DNA from: Candidatus Riflebacteria bacterium HGW-Riflebacteria-1
GTDB taxonomy: Bacteria; Muiribacteriota; Ozemobacteria; Ozemobacterales; Ozemobacteraceae
NCBI GenBank assembly: GCA_002839445.1
Contig: PGYB01000003.1
Coordinates: forward strand, 248,001-312,000
Direction: 5' to 3'
DNA: 64,000 bases
The position numbers and the translations under genes are program-made. Under the pieces are notes generated by a model. That model made no database searches, was not told the origin of the DNA, and worked only from the letters and a program-made list of their open reading frames with translations. Positions 9,488 to 18,479 of this stretch are shown piece after piece. The stretch's first letter is position 1. Every line of letters begins with the position of its first letter.

Positions 9488-10496
9488 CAGGTCTTTCCGA
9501 AGCTGGCTGTATTTCATTGTTTACGGGTGAAGAGAAACTGGCAACAAGCTCGACAGCTGCCAGATCTGAAAAATGGCTGGCACCTATTTCCATAGACTTG
9601 TCGCGATATGGGAGAAAATAGCTGATTTTATCAACATAACGCGCCTCGCCGGGCAAAGATGTATTCATAAACTTGATCTGATAGCTGGTAAAACCTTTTA
9701 CCAGGGTGAAAAGCTCAGCCAGCGAAAAATCGGTCTTAACATGCTGATAAGCCTGACTGATGATCTGTGGCAGCTTAACGACAAAGCCAGGCTGCATAAC
9801 CTTTTCGAGCAAAACCTTCATAAACTGCTGTTGACGCTTGATGCGACCAAGGTCGGCGGCAGCATCGGCGCGAAAGCGAACAAAGTTAAGTGCCTGACGA
9901 CCATCGAGATGGTTCATGCCCGGATCAAAGTGAATATGCACCTTACCCCAGTTGTCATCATAGTGCATGGGCTTTTCGATATCGATGTCGATACCGCCCA
10001 TTTCATCTATCACATTGATAAATCCCTGAAAATCAACCTCGACGTAGCGACTGATCTGTATATTCAAAAGATCTTCGAGCAGTGAACGCAGCACACTCTG
10101 CCCATAACGCGGCAATATTTCATTTATCTTGCGAGCACGACCGCTGATAAGCACTCTGGTATCACGCGGAATCGAAAGCATGCTGACCCGCGCCTTGGCC
10201 GGATTGATGCCCAGCACAAAAATTGTGTCGGCGCGATGCGTGCCGTCTACCGAATCAACACCAAGAACGAGCACATTGATATTGCCAATTCTTACATAAC
10301 CGCCCTCTTCGCTGTTCGTCTCTGTCCAGTTGGCACCGGCAGGCGCAGAAATGCTGCTGAAAAGCCATTTGCTGATAGCTCCGGCAAAAAACACCAGGGC
10401 AATAATAACGAACGCGAACTCGAACAAAAACCCGCCGCTGCGCAGATGCGGCCGGCTTTGCGAACTCTTATGCCAGTTGTTCAACAGGGTAATCAT
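9477..10496 (-). CDS. LytR-CpsA-Psr (LCP) family membrane protein
   Basis: LCP proteins attach glycopolymers to peptidoglycan or other acceptors outside the cytoplasmic membrane. The 339-residue protein has a cytosolic N-tail, one membrane segment (about residues 25-48) and one LCP domain. Motifs include VLVLGVDS, HRADTIFVLGINP, LSIPRDTRVLI, a DFQGFINVIDEMGGIDI block and RFRADAAADLGRIKRQQQF with the arginines that bind the pyrophosphate. In a diderm this could act on a capsule or other cell-wall polymer; the substrate cannot be read from sequence. LCP genes often neighbour nadD/yqeK, as here. Confidence 0.9.
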   Translation of the reverse strand: MITLLNNWHKSSQSRPHLRSGGFLFEFAFVIIALVFFAGAISKWLFSSISAPAGANWTETNSEEGGYVRIGNINVLVLGVDSVDGTHRADTIFVLGINPAKARVSMLSIPRDTRVLISGRARKINEILPRYGQSVLRSLLEDLLNIQISRYVEVDFQGFINVIDEMGGIDIDIEKPMHYDDNWGKVHIHFDPGMNHLDGRQALNFVRFRADAAADLGRIKRQQQFMKVLLEKVMQPGFVVKLPQIISQAYQHVKTDFSLAELFTLVKGFTSYQIKFMNTSLPGEARYVDKISYFLPYRDKSMEIGASHFSDLAAVELVASFSSPVNNEIQPASERPDEN

Positions 10497-10587
10497 GACA
10501 GTGCTATCTTATCAAAGGCCCGCAGCAAACTCCAGTATTAATTAGCAGACAATGCCAGAATCAGGCGAAAAAAAAATACAGCAAAGG

Positions 10588-11679
10588 CTAATGCCCCTGA
10601 CTACGTCTGCGCTTGAGCTCAAGAACTTGGGCAAATCTTTCAGCAAGCGGCATTCTGCGCTGCCCGAGACAGTCGCGTTCGGCTATTGCCCGAGAAGGTT
10701 CAAGGGTGTCGGCAACGACAAGAACCCTGGTGAGCAACGGCGCATCATCTGCCGGAAACGTGTGCCAGCGCACAGCATTGACGATGTCAGGGTTAATTGC
10801 CGGTATGCGATAACGCAGAAAGCCGGCGGCAGCAGCGCCATGCGCGAGCATGGGCAGGTGGCGCTCGGCGTCGCTGAGCTCGGTGCGACAAAATTCGGCA
10901 TATCTGAAAATTTCGATCGAGTCTGCCCCTCTGAAAAGATCGTGCGACAAACCGGCCAGCAGACAGGTGCGCGGGTCAAGTCCGACTTCCAGGCCATACT
11001 CAACCGCCAGCGCAGCGACCGCCATGATATGGTCGATCAGACCATCAGGCAGCTCGCGTAACTGCCCGGCAATGGTTGCCAGCCATTCCTGGTATGGGCT
11101 GCCAAGACTGTCATAATGGTTGTTGAGCAATATATGGAAAAGCACGCGCGGTGCCAGAAGCAGACCGGCAAATTCGTGCTGCCTGATCTGCTGCCTTATA
11201 CCAGATGCCGAAACCGGCGAGACATCACATTCAGCCCAGTGCAACCGCAGGTTTTCAACCGGCACAATTTTCTCGTAGCCGGGACGTTCGACAACGACAA
11301 ACTCGATCATATCAGCGAGACGCCCGATTTCGCGCCAGGAATGCAGCTCAGTTAAAGAGTCGCCGCCAATGAGCAAAAAGAACTGGTTGTCTGGAAATTT
11401 CTTCTGAAGCTCAGCTACAGTTCTGACCGTATATGACGCGCCGCCGAGTTGTTTTTCGACATCGCTTATCAGCAGACCTGCGTGGTCGCTGATTGCTTCC
11501 TGTAAAAGTTCGCGACGGGCCTGATAATCAAGCAAAGCATCGCCAGGTTTGTGGACCGGCTGAAACACCGGAACAAACCAGATTTCATCTAGTCTGAACT
11601 GCTGCTGGGCTGCCAGGGCGATCTGAATATGCTGCTGATGAACCGGATTAAAACTGCCGCCGAGAATTCCGATCCTCAA
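10588..11679 (-). CDS. nadD: NadD-YqeK fusion: nicotinate-nucleotide adenylyltransferase plus HD-domain hydrolase
   Basis: A bifunctional 363-residue protein. The N-terminal ~195 residues are NadD, which makes deamido-NAD from nicotinate mononucleotide (GGSFNPVHQQHI nucleotide-binding motif; SASGIR near the domain end). The C-terminal half is a YqeK-type HD domain (LAGLSHDLFRGAD; MLAHGAAAAGFL; VRWHT; VVADTLEPSR); YqeK proteins hydrolyse Ap4A. The start codon is TTG, preceded by GGGAG, and forms a 4-base TTGA overlap with the obg stop. In many bacteria yqeK and nadD are separate neighbours followed by rsfS; no rsfS gene follows here. Confidence 0.93.
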   Translation of the reverse strand: MRIGILGGSFNPVHQQHIQIALAAQQQFRLDEIWFVPVFQPVHKPGDALLDYQARRELLQEAISDHAGLLISDVEKQLGGASYTVRTVAELQKKFPDNQFFLLIGGDSLTELHSWREIGRLADMIEFVVVERPGYEKIVPVENLRLHWAECDVSPVSASGIRQQIRQHEFAGLLLAPRVLFHILLNNHYDSLGSPYQEWLATIAGQLRELPDGLIDHIMAVAALAVEYGLEVGLDPRTCLLAGLSHDLFRGADSIEIFRYAEFCRTELSDAERHLPMLAHGAAAAGFLRYRIPAINPDIVNAVRWHTFPADDAPLLTRVLVVADTLEPSRAIAERDCLGQRRMPLAERFAQVLELKRRRSQGH

Positions 11680-12959
11680 ATAAAGAACTCCCGATAGGCG
11701 AATTCCATTTCGCCAATGGTAAATACATCATCTTCGCCGGCATCGAGCTGGATCAGGTCTTCAATAAACCCTAGCTTTTTGAGCTTACGACGGAAAACGG
11801 CAATAGCTTCGTCGCTGGTAAAATCAGTCATCGCGACGAGGCGTTCGATTTCGGGACCGGTGACAACCCATTGCCCCTCTGACAGCATCTCGATCTGGTA
11901 AGCTTCAAGAAATTCATATAGCTTTTCTTCTTCGTTACCGGCAATCTGGACTGGTTCGCGAAGTTCCTGCAGCTGCTGACAAATGTATTTGAGAAGGTCG
12001 TCAACACCCTCGCTCGTCGCACCAGAAACGGCAAAAACCTTAACACCGCGTGCTTCGAGAGCTTCTTTAAATTCTGGAAACAGTTCGCGTGAGTCTGGCA
12101 GATCCATCTTGTTGGCAGCGACGACAACCGGCTTATCAGCAAGTTCTTGTGAGAATTCGCGCAATTCAGACATGATTACGTCGTAATTGCTGGCGATATT
12201 TTCCATGTCCAGCTGACTGACATCAACAAGATGCAGCAGCAACCTGGTGCGCTCGATATGTCTGAGAAAATGGGTACCAAGACCGGCGCCTTCGTGGGCA
12301 CCTTCGATAAGGCCCGGGATATCGGCCATACAGAATGCTGACAGACCCTCGGGCTTAACTATGCCAAGACTAGGATTAAGGGTGGTAAACGGGTAATCGG
12401 CCACCTTGGGTCGAGCATTGCTGACTGCACGCAAAAAGGTAGATTTCCCGGCGTTTGGCAGGCCAACAAGCCCGACATCAGCAAGAAGCTTAAGTTCAAG
12501 GCGGAGATTTAGGCTCTTGCCGGGCTCACCCTTTTCAGCAATACGCGGAGTGCGGCGAACAGCAGAAGCAAAGCGGGCGTTGCCCAATCCACCGCGACCA
12601 CCACGCGCAATTATAACCTGCTGGCCCTTGTGGTCGAGGTCGCATAGCAGTTGGCCGCTCTCCTGGTCATAAACCAGCGTTCCGACCGGAACCTTGATGA
12701 CCAGACTCTTACCATTTGCCCCGATCATATCGCGCGGCTGACCATGATCACCATTTTCGGCCTTGTAAACGCGGATAAAACTCATTTCATACAGGGTAGT
12801 GAGGTCGTCAGTGGCTTCAAAGATCAGATCGCCACCACGACCGCCATCGCCGCCAGAAGGGCCACCCATCGGCACGAACTTTTCGCGCCTGAACGCAATA
12901 ACTCCATTGCCACCGCTGCCAGACGACACCTGTATTGTAATTTCATCAACGAATTTCAT
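11676..12959 (-). CDS. obg: GTPase Obg, ribosome assembly
   Basis: Essential GTPase for 50S maturation. The 427 residues show three domains. The glycine-rich Obg fold is at the N-terminus (SSGSGGNGVIAFRREKFVPM, GGRGGLGNARFASA). The G domain follows, with GLPNAGKSTFL, DIPGLIEGAHEG, NKMDL and a SGATSEG G5 loop. An OCT-type C-terminal domain ends the protein. It heads the minus-strand unit obg-nadD/yqeK-LCP-queA-tgt-TPR. No ribosome site precedes the ATG; instead an extended -10 element ends 8 bases upstream, suggesting a leaderless or very short-leader mRNA. Confidence 0.97.
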   Translation of the reverse strand: MKFVDEITIQVSSGSGGNGVIAFRREKFVPMGGPSGGDGGRGGDLIFEATDDLTTLYEMSFIRVYKAENGDHGQPRDMIGANGKSLVIKVPVGTLVYDQESGQLLCDLDHKGQQVIIARGGRGGLGNARFASAVRRTPRIAEKGEPGKSLNLRLELKLLADVGLVGLPNAGKSTFLRAVSNARPKVADYPFTTLNPSLGIVKPEGLSAFCMADIPGLIEGAHEGAGLGTHFLRHIERTRLLLHLVDVSQLDMENIASNYDVIMSELREFSQELADKPVVVAANKMDLPDSRELFPEFKEALEARGVKVFAVSGATSEGVDDLLKYICQQLQELREPVQIAGNEEEKLYEFLEAYQIEMLSEGQWVVTGPEIERLVAMTDFTSDEAIAVFRRKLKKLGFIEDLIQLDAGEDDVFTIGEMEFAYREFFI

Positions 12960-12967
12960 AGTCAGTG

Positions 12968-12976
12968 ATTATAGCA
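12968..12976 (-). promoter_or_regulatory. Extended -10 promoter element for obg
   Basis: On the minus strand the sequence TGCTATAAT (12976-12968) has a perfect -10 hexamer with the TGn extension. The ATG follows after 8 bases, so transcription should begin at or next to the start codon. Only a weak -35 is present. The same TGCTATAAT-N8-ATG arrangement occurs at 55167-55186. Confidence 0.65.
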
Positions 12977-13106
12977 CTAAAACCGCGAATAATCCACAAC
13001 TTTCGCCAGACATAAGGTAAGGGTTCAATTAATAGGTGGAAATTTATCTGGATGTAATTTTGCCAGCGTCTTTCATATCGCCATATATCCTGTTAGACTC
13101 TTACTC

Positions 13107-13298
13107 TCGACAGAATTAGGCAGCTCTTACTGGCTTTAGCCATTAGAGATGCGAATGACAAAGGCGCTTGGCCTCAATGCTTCCAGCAGCTGGCCTTGTC
13201 TTCGGCAAACCGCCTCCCTGGTCATCGGAGAACTGGAGCCTTTGCGTCAATGCTGCTCGGCTCACAAGTCTGCGCTGTTGAGAAACCTGCCTGCGCCC
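13107..13298 (+). repeat. Dispersed intergenic repeat family 2, copy B
   Basis: 13111-13148 matches the reverse complement of about 35419-35458 at most positions (shared core CTTACTGGCTT, AGCC, TTAGA). 13280-13298 matches 4337-4355 inverted with one difference. The stretch before it (TTTGCGTCAAT ... GGCTCACA) resembles the corresponding part of copy A. Confidence 0.65.
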
Positions 13299-13374
13299 AT
13301 TCCGAGAGGGTTCAACTCAATACTGAATCTTTACCGAGAAAGTTTGCGTTCGCCCGGAAATTTTTGCAAACTTA

Positions 13375-13404
13375 TTGACTCAGACTCAGCGCAAGTGCTA
13401 CTCT
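13375..13404 (+). promoter_or_regulatory. Sigma-70-type promoter for the aminotransferase gene
   Basis: TTGACT, 18-base spacer, TACTCT. A leader of roughly 45 bases would end in GCGGAGG before the ATG at 13457. Confidence 0.5.
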
Positions 13405-13456
13405 CTGCAGTGTTATTTTTTTCACAATTCTTAGCGATGCATGCGGAGGCTATTAA

Positions 13457-14563
13457 ATGAAGGTCCCTCTTCTCGATCTCAAACCACAATATGCCCAAAT
13501 CAAGGAAAAAGTAATTCCTGAAATACTCGATATCATCGAAAATCAGGCATTCATACTTGGCCCACGCGTCGATAAACTTGAAAGCGAAATTTCGCAATAT
13601 ATCGGCAGCAAACACGCGCTTGGCTGCTCATCTGGAACTGACGCCCTGCTTCTCGCCCTTATGGCCCTCGACATTGGCCAGGGCGACGAAGTAATCACCA
13701 CTCCCTACACGTTTTTTGCCACCGCCGGATCTATCGCCCGCGTCGGTGCCGTTGCACGCTTTGTCGACATTGAGCCTGACACATATCTGATGCGCGTTGA
13801 CCAGATCGAAAAAGCAATCACGCCAAAAACCAGAGCGATAATGCCTGTGCATCTTTTTGGCCAGTGCGTCGACATGAAGCCACTCATGGAAATCGCCAAA
13901 AAGCACAATCTGAAGGTTATAGAAGACGCCTGCCAGGCTATTGGCTCTAGATATGAAGGAATTCAGGCTGGAGCTTTTGGCGACATTGGCTGTTTCAGCT
14001 TTTTCCCGAGCAAGAATCTTGGCTGTTTCGGCGACGGCGGCCTGTGTTCAACCAATAGCAGTCAGCTGCAGGAGCGTCTGAAAGGGCTGCGCGTGCATGG
14101 TGGTCAGGTGCAGTATCAGCATCTGGAAGTTGGCCTTAACGCCAGAATCGACGCGCTGCAGGCAGCGGTTATTTCGGTTAAGCTGCCGCATCTCGCCCGC
14201 TGGACCGAAGGAAGAAGGCACAATGCAAGCCTTTACAACAAACTCTTTGCCGGCAACACCAAGGTTGTCACCCCGGTTGAAAAGCCGGAAAGATTTCACA
14301 TATATAACCAGTATGTCATTCGTGTCGAGAATCGCGATGCATTGAAAGCGCATCTCACCGAAAAAGAAATCGGCTGCTCGGTATATTACCCACTGTCGCT
14401 GCATGAGCAAAAATGCTTCGCCAGCCTCGGATACCACAAAGGCGATTTCCCTGAGTCTGAACGGGCTGCTGATACGACTATCGCGCTGCCAATCTACCCT
14501 GAGCTCAGCGAAGAGCAGGTTCGTTTCGTCGGCGAAACCGTCAACGCATTCACCTCTGCCTGA
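13457..14563 (+). CDS. DegT/DnrJ/EryC1/StrS-family sugar aminotransferase
   Basis: A PLP enzyme that aminates keto-sugar nucleotides for surface polysaccharide or glycan synthesis. The 368 residues carry the family blocks VPLLDLKPQY, ALGCSSGTDALLLAL, TPYTFFATAGSIARVGA, PVHLFGQCVDM and EDACQAIGS. The lysine that forms the Schiff base is K186 in SFFPSKNLGCFGDGG. GGAGG lies before the ATG. The next gene, about 110 bases downstream, is a polysaccharide co-polymerase, which fits a role in surface-sugar synthesis. The sugar substrate cannot be told from sequence. Confidence 0.93.
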   Translation: MKVPLLDLKPQYAQIKEKVIPEILDIIENQAFILGPRVDKLESEISQYIGSKHALGCSSGTDALLLALMALDIGQGDEVITTPYTFFATAGSIARVGAVARFVDIEPDTYLMRVDQIEKAITPKTRAIMPVHLFGQCVDMKPLMEIAKKHNLKVIEDACQAIGSRYEGIQAGAFGDIGCFSFFPSKNLGCFGDGGLCSTNSSQLQERLKGLRVHGGQVQYQHLEVGLNARIDALQAAVISVKLPHLARWTEGRRHNASLYNKLFAGNTKVVTPVEKPERFHIYNQYVIRVENRDALKAHLTEKEIGCSVYYPLSLHEQKCFASLGYHKGDFPESERAADTTIALPIYPELSEEQVRFVGETVNAFTSA

Positions 14564-14670
14564 AGGCTTTTGTCGCCGCCAGCAAGATTCCGTTAAACTG
14601 TTTCCTGCTAACTGCCGATTACTTGAGAAGCTAAGATAAGAAATAGACAGTTTTTCAGGAGGCGGCAGCA

Positions 14671-16635
14671 ATGGTTCAGGAGAGCCTGATTGAAGGCATT
14701 GTCAGAAGTTTTCGTAAGAATGCAGGTTGGGCGACCGTAATTATTGGCCTGTCAGTGGTTTTTTCGGTTTTTTTGAACCGGTATATCCCTACTGTTTATC
14801 AGAGCGAATCGCTGCTGCGCGTCATGACTACCGAGACGGGTCGTGATGTGAGTGTCGCGGCGTCGATGCAGGGAATACTGTCGCAAAAGCAGATTATCGC
14901 GCAAATCGCTGAAAAGAGCGGTCTCAGCGAAACCGAGATCAAACGCGAAGATATAATCTCACTGATAGACCATGGCCCAGGCCTGGTCATGCTCACCGTG
15001 CGGCACGAGAACCCGGTGCTGCTCAAAGAACTTGGTAACGCGATTATTAACGTGCTTTCTGAGCACTTTCTTGGTTATAACTCTGAAGTGCAGGAATTTG
15101 AGATAAAGGCTCTCAAAAAGAAGCTATCACATCTCGAAACCAGCCTTGGAGATGTTAAACAGGAAATCGCCCGCGCAACAACAGTTACCAGCAGCAACGT
15201 CGACGACAGCACGCTGGTGCTTGAAAACCTCATGCATCAGCTCGAAGAAAAGATCGACCTCAACGGCCGACGCCTGCAGACCACCCCCAAAGAAGTTTTC
15301 TACTATCAGGAAGAAGAAACACCAGAATACCGAAAACTCAACGGGCAGCTCCGCGTTGAACGCAACGAACTGGCTGAACTATTTAAGAACTACAAAGAAA
15401 AGCACCCACGCGTAATTGCCTGCCAGAACCGAATTAGAGAGCTCGAAAGCAACCTTAAAAAGTCTCGAACCAGAATTCAAAAAAGCAAATCAAACTCTGA
15501 ATTCGTCGCGATTTCTGCCGAAATTGACAGCGACCGTGAGAAGCTCACGCAGATCAAATCTGAGCTCGAAAAACAGGCCCTTTATAAAGCAGGCACCACA
15601 GGTAATGTCGAATTTTCGGCAGAAACACTGGCGCTGCGAATCAAAACTCTCGAAGAACTCCATCGCAAAACTTTGATGGAACTCGAAGAAACCCAAATTG
15701 CTCAAACGACCTCAGCCGGACGCATAAACGTGCTCAAAAAAGATGCGCGGCCGCCACAGGCAGTCGGCTTTACCTCTTTGCAGCGCGACGGCATGGCACT
15801 GGCCTCTGGCGTCCTGCTCGCAATTTTTCTGCTCTACTCGCCTGCCCCGATTCGCGCTGAACTGGTAAGCGTTTCCGGCAACATTCTCGCCGGAGCTGTT
15901 GGTCAGGCAAATCATCCAGCACTGCTGGCCGAGCCTGTCGAAATAATCATGGAGTTGCCATCGCTATTATCAGAACGGCTGGCGCTGCCATGCCCGAGCT
16001 CAGAAGACAATTGTGAAAGCATCTTTGATGATCGCCTGATCGCTCTTAACGATCCTGATTCGACCAGGCTCAAGCCATTCAAAAGCTTGGTGTCAAATCT
16101 TCAGATCAGTATCTCAGAATCACAGACACGCATAGTTCTTGTTGGTTCATCGAGAACAGGCGCAGGCAGAACCACCCTGCTCGCCAACACCGCCATTCTT
16201 CTAGCTCAAACTGGTTATTCTGTTCTGATGATTGATGCCAATTTCCGCAACCCTGAGTTACACCGCCTGTTTGACCTTACCAACGAAAGAGGACTCTCTG
16301 AAGCTCTCCGCGGCACCGATCCTCGCATGCTGATCAAAGAGACTTCGGTAGAGCGACTTTCACTGCTCAGCGCCGGCATCGCTCCTGCCAATCCGGCAGA
16401 ATCGCTGGGCTCTCAGGAAATGATCGAACTTCTCGCCAATCTCAAACGCAAAGTAGAGATTGTGCTGATCGACACACCAGCACTGCTCGAATACCCAGAA
16501 GCAGGTATTCTGGCCGGGCACACCGGCGCAATGGTCTTTTTACACCGAGATGGTGAACCGGAAGACGACCTGCATGCTTCGCGCAAGCTGCTCAATAATG
16601 TGCGCGCCAAGGTATTCGGCTACGTAAAAATCTGA
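14671..16635 (+). CDS. Wzz/Wzc-like polysaccharide co-polymerase with degenerate BY-kinase domain
   Basis: An inner-membrane protein of 654 residues that should set chain length or export of a polysaccharide. Order: Wzz domain with membrane helix 1 (about 20-38), long coiled coil (about 140-345), helix 2 (about 373-391), then a cytosolic P-loop ATPase domain like BY-kinases. The Walker A segment is GSSRTGAGRTT (492-502), with Arg at the position where Wzc/CapB have the catalytic Lys. Walker A-prime is MIDANFR (D522) and Walker B VLIDTP (D601). The C-terminus ends shortly after the fold with no tyrosine cluster. Kinase activity is therefore doubtful. AGGAGG precedes the ATG. Confidence 0.88.
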   Translation: MVQESLIEGIVRSFRKNAGWATVIIGLSVVFSVFLNRYIPTVYQSESLLRVMTTETGRDVSVAASMQGILSQKQIIAQIAEKSGLSETEIKREDIISLIDHGPGLVMLTVRHENPVLLKELGNAIINVLSEHFLGYNSEVQEFEIKALKKKLSHLETSLGDVKQEIARATTVTSSNVDDSTLVLENLMHQLEEKIDLNGRRLQTTPKEVFYYQEEETPEYRKLNGQLRVERNELAELFKNYKEKHPRVIACQNRIRELESNLKKSRTRIQKSKSNSEFVAISAEIDSDREKLTQIKSELEKQALYKAGTTGNVEFSAETLALRIKTLEELHRKTLMELEETQIAQTTSAGRINVLKKDARPPQAVGFTSLQRDGMALASGVLLAIFLLYSPAPIRAELVSVSGNILAGAVGQANHPALLAEPVEIIMELPSLLSERLALPCPSSEDNCESIFDDRLIALNDPDSTRLKPFKSLVSNLQISISESQTRIVLVGSSRTGAGRTTLLANTAILLAQTGYSVLMIDANFRNPELHRLFDLTNERGLSEALRGTDPRMLIKETSVERLSLLSAGIAPANPAESLGSQEMIELLANLKRKVEIVLIDTPALLEYPEAGILAGHTGAMVFLHRDGEPEDDLHASRKLLNNVRAKVFGYVKI

Positions 16636-16703
16636 GTATTGCAATGCTGACTGCTTCCAGCTAGAATGTGCTTCGTCGAAATAATTCACGAAAGCATAAG
16701 AAC

Positions 16704-17249
16704 ATGCAGCTGGATCTGACCACACACGCACCCCTGATTCTTGCAACTGCCGTTGCATTCATAGCAGTCATCACTGACCTTAAAGACGGCAGGGTTTACA
16801 ACTGGCTTACTTTTCCGGCGATGCTGCTGGGCTGGGCCCTCAATCTTTATCTACACGGTCTGGCCGGTCTCGGCTACAGCATCGCCGCCACCCTGCTCGG
16901 CATAATGCTCTACATGCCCGGAGGCGTTTTCGGACTGATTGGTATGGGCGACGTCAAGCTGCTCGGGGCTCTTGGCGCTATCGGCGGCTCTAATTTCGTT
17001 ATTTCGGTGTTTTTGTATTCTTCAGCACTGGGTCTGCCGCATGCCCTGCTGATTCAGATGTTAAATTACGGCAGAAACGCTTTTGGCATGGCTGTCACAA
17101 GTTTTACTTCTGGAGCTTTCCTGCAGAAAACCATTCATAAAGAGAACGCAGATCAGCTAAAAACCTCTAATTACAGGTTTCTTATGGGCATAGACATTTT
17201 TATAGCCTGTGTTATATGCTGGTTTCACGTTTTCAACTTTACTTTCTGA
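16704..17249 (+). CDS. tadV: Prepilin peptidase, A24 family (TadV/CpaA-like)
   Basis: An inner-membrane aspartyl protease that removes leader peptides from Tad pilins and pseudopilins. About 181 residues from the ATG at 16704; a GTG 36 bases earlier is possible but adds a charged tail. The two catalytic aspartates are visible in VITDLKDGRVYNWLTF and GMGDVKLLGALGA. Several hydrophobic helices fill the rest. It lacks the zinc-binding N-terminal methylase domain of PilD, as is normal for TadV. It lies about 200 bases before cpaB and probably belongs to the Tad locus. Confidence 0.9.
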   Translation: MQLDLTTHAPLILATAVAFIAVITDLKDGRVYNWLTFPAMLLGWALNLYLHGLAGLGYSIAATLLGIMLYMPGGVFGLIGMGDVKLLGALGAIGGSNFVISVFLYSSALGLPHALLIQMLNYGRNAFGMAVTSFTSGAFLQKTIHKENADQLKTSNYRFLMGIDIFIACVICWFHVFNFTF

Positions 17250-17399
17250 ACGCCAGGCAGCAAATTCTGCCACGCTGCAAAATCTTACGCAAAGCAATCA
17301 AACTAACTGCTCAAAAAATTCACTTGCAAAATGTACATGAAACTGTACATTCGTTTTCTTGCTAAAGAAAATCTGTCTTTCTGCCGATTTTTTTTGCCG

Positions 17400-17428
17400 T
17401 TGCCTGGAGCGTTAACCTGTGTTATATT
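17400..17428 (+). promoter_or_regulatory. Sigma-70-type promoter of the Tad operon
   Basis: TTGCCT (17400-17405), 17-base spacer, TATATT (17423-17428) with TGT before it. A leader of about 30 bases follows, containing GAGGAGGATCCTC, whose GGAGG serves the GTG start of cpaB. Confidence 0.55.
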
Positions 17429-17463
17429 GCGATTAAAATCAGTGTCGAGGAGGATCCTCACAA

Positions 17464-18477
17464 GTGAACAGAAGAGCGATCGTGGTAGCGTTGGTGGTCA
17501 GTTTGATCATGGCAATGCTTCTCTGGAGCAAGCTACAGCAGGCTCCAACAGACCAGATAGTAGCCCCCGTTGTACAACAACCGACAATCGTCAAGAAACC
17601 TGTTGTTGTCAGCAAGAAAGCCCTTGCCGCACGCACAAGGCTTGAGGCAGCCAACATTAATGAATCGTTCGAGATTCAGGAAATGGTAGCTTCGTCCGTA
17701 CCTGATCAGGCTGTGACCGAAATAGCATCGTTAACCGGCCGCTATACCGCTATAACCATACTTCCTGGAGACATCATGACCGAGATGCGGCTTATGGATG
17801 AGAACCAGATTCCCAACCTGGCCCGAGCCGTTCCTTCCGGTAAGCGCGCGGTATCTATTGCCGTTTCAATGGTTACCTCTGTTGGCGGATTTATTCAACA
17901 GGGTGACTTTGTTGATGTTATCGCAACCTTCAGACCACGAGGCAGTGAGCCAGTCAGCAAAATCGTTCTGCAGGATATTCAGATTCTTGCAGTTGGCGGT
18001 TCTTACCAGTTTGCCGGTGGCATCCCGACCCAGACACCATCTATTATGGCTGCCAAGGCCGAACTGATAACGCTCGCGGTTACTCCAGAAGAACTTGAAA
18101 AGATGATGCAGCTCGACACTGGCACCACTTTCAAGTTCGTTCTCAAAAATCCCAGCGACAAGGGCAATCGGGTCGTAACCAAGGGCGCTACCGAACGTTC
18201 GGTGCTGCAGGAAATCGGGCACCCTGACCATGTCCAGGTAACCACGACGACAACAGATTCTTCAGATACCAGCAAAGTAGTTGCGGTACAGGTAGACGAT
18301 GGAAGAGTCGAAATCATGTATGGCGCAACTAACCGCAGAGAGCTCTACAAGTATGGCGGCCCGGCGGGAACCAAATACAGGCAGTTGCCAGACGAAGTGC
18401 CTGCTTACACACCTTCGCAGAGCACAGCTGAAAGAACATCTTCTGGAGAGCAATCTCCTACAGGCTCAGGAGAATAG
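17464..18477 (+). CDS. cpaB: Flp pilus assembly protein CpaB/RcpC
   Basis: A periplasmic, membrane-anchored component of the Tad machine that works with the secretin. 337 residues: one N-terminal membrane segment (VVALVVSLIMAMLLW), a SAF-like domain (residues about 55-115; GDIMTEMRL, GKRAVSIAVS) and the RcpC C-terminal domain (GGFIQQGDFVDVIATF). The last ~70 residues are Thr/Ser-rich and polar. The start is GTG with GGAGG upstream. It opens a tight run of Tad genes; the secretin starts two bases after its stop. Confidence 0.92.
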   Translation: MNRRAIVVALVVSLIMAMLLWSKLQQAPTDQIVAPVVQQPTIVKKPVVVSKKALAARTRLEAANINESFEIQEMVASSVPDQAVTEIASLTGRYTAITILPGDIMTEMRLMDENQIPNLARAVPSGKRAVSIAVSMVTSVGGFIQQGDFVDVIATFRPRGSEPVSKIVLQDIQILAVGGSYQFAGGIPTQTPSIMAAKAELITLAVTPEELEKMMQLDTGTTFKFVLKNPSDKGNRVVTKGATERSVLQEIGHPDHVQVTTTTTDSSDTSKVVAVQVDDGRVEIMYGATNRRELYKYGGPAGTKYRQLPDEVPAYTPSQSTAERTSSGEQSPTGSGE

Positions 18478-18479
18478 TC

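Larger units (their letters stand above)
12977..13456. other. Intergenic region with repeat family 2 and a promoter
   Basis: About 480 bases between the divergent obg and aminotransferase genes. It holds copy B of repeat family 2 (13107-13298) and a plausible promoter for the plus strand: TTGACT at 13375-13380, an 18-base spacer, then TACTCT at 13399-13404. Open frames inside it lack ribosome sites and overlap the repeat, so I call no gene. Confidence 0.6.

Noticed and set aside
13149..13460. Open frame of 103 codons before the aminotransferase gene
   Set aside because: No ribosome site, unusual composition, and it runs through repeat family 2 and the promoter region.
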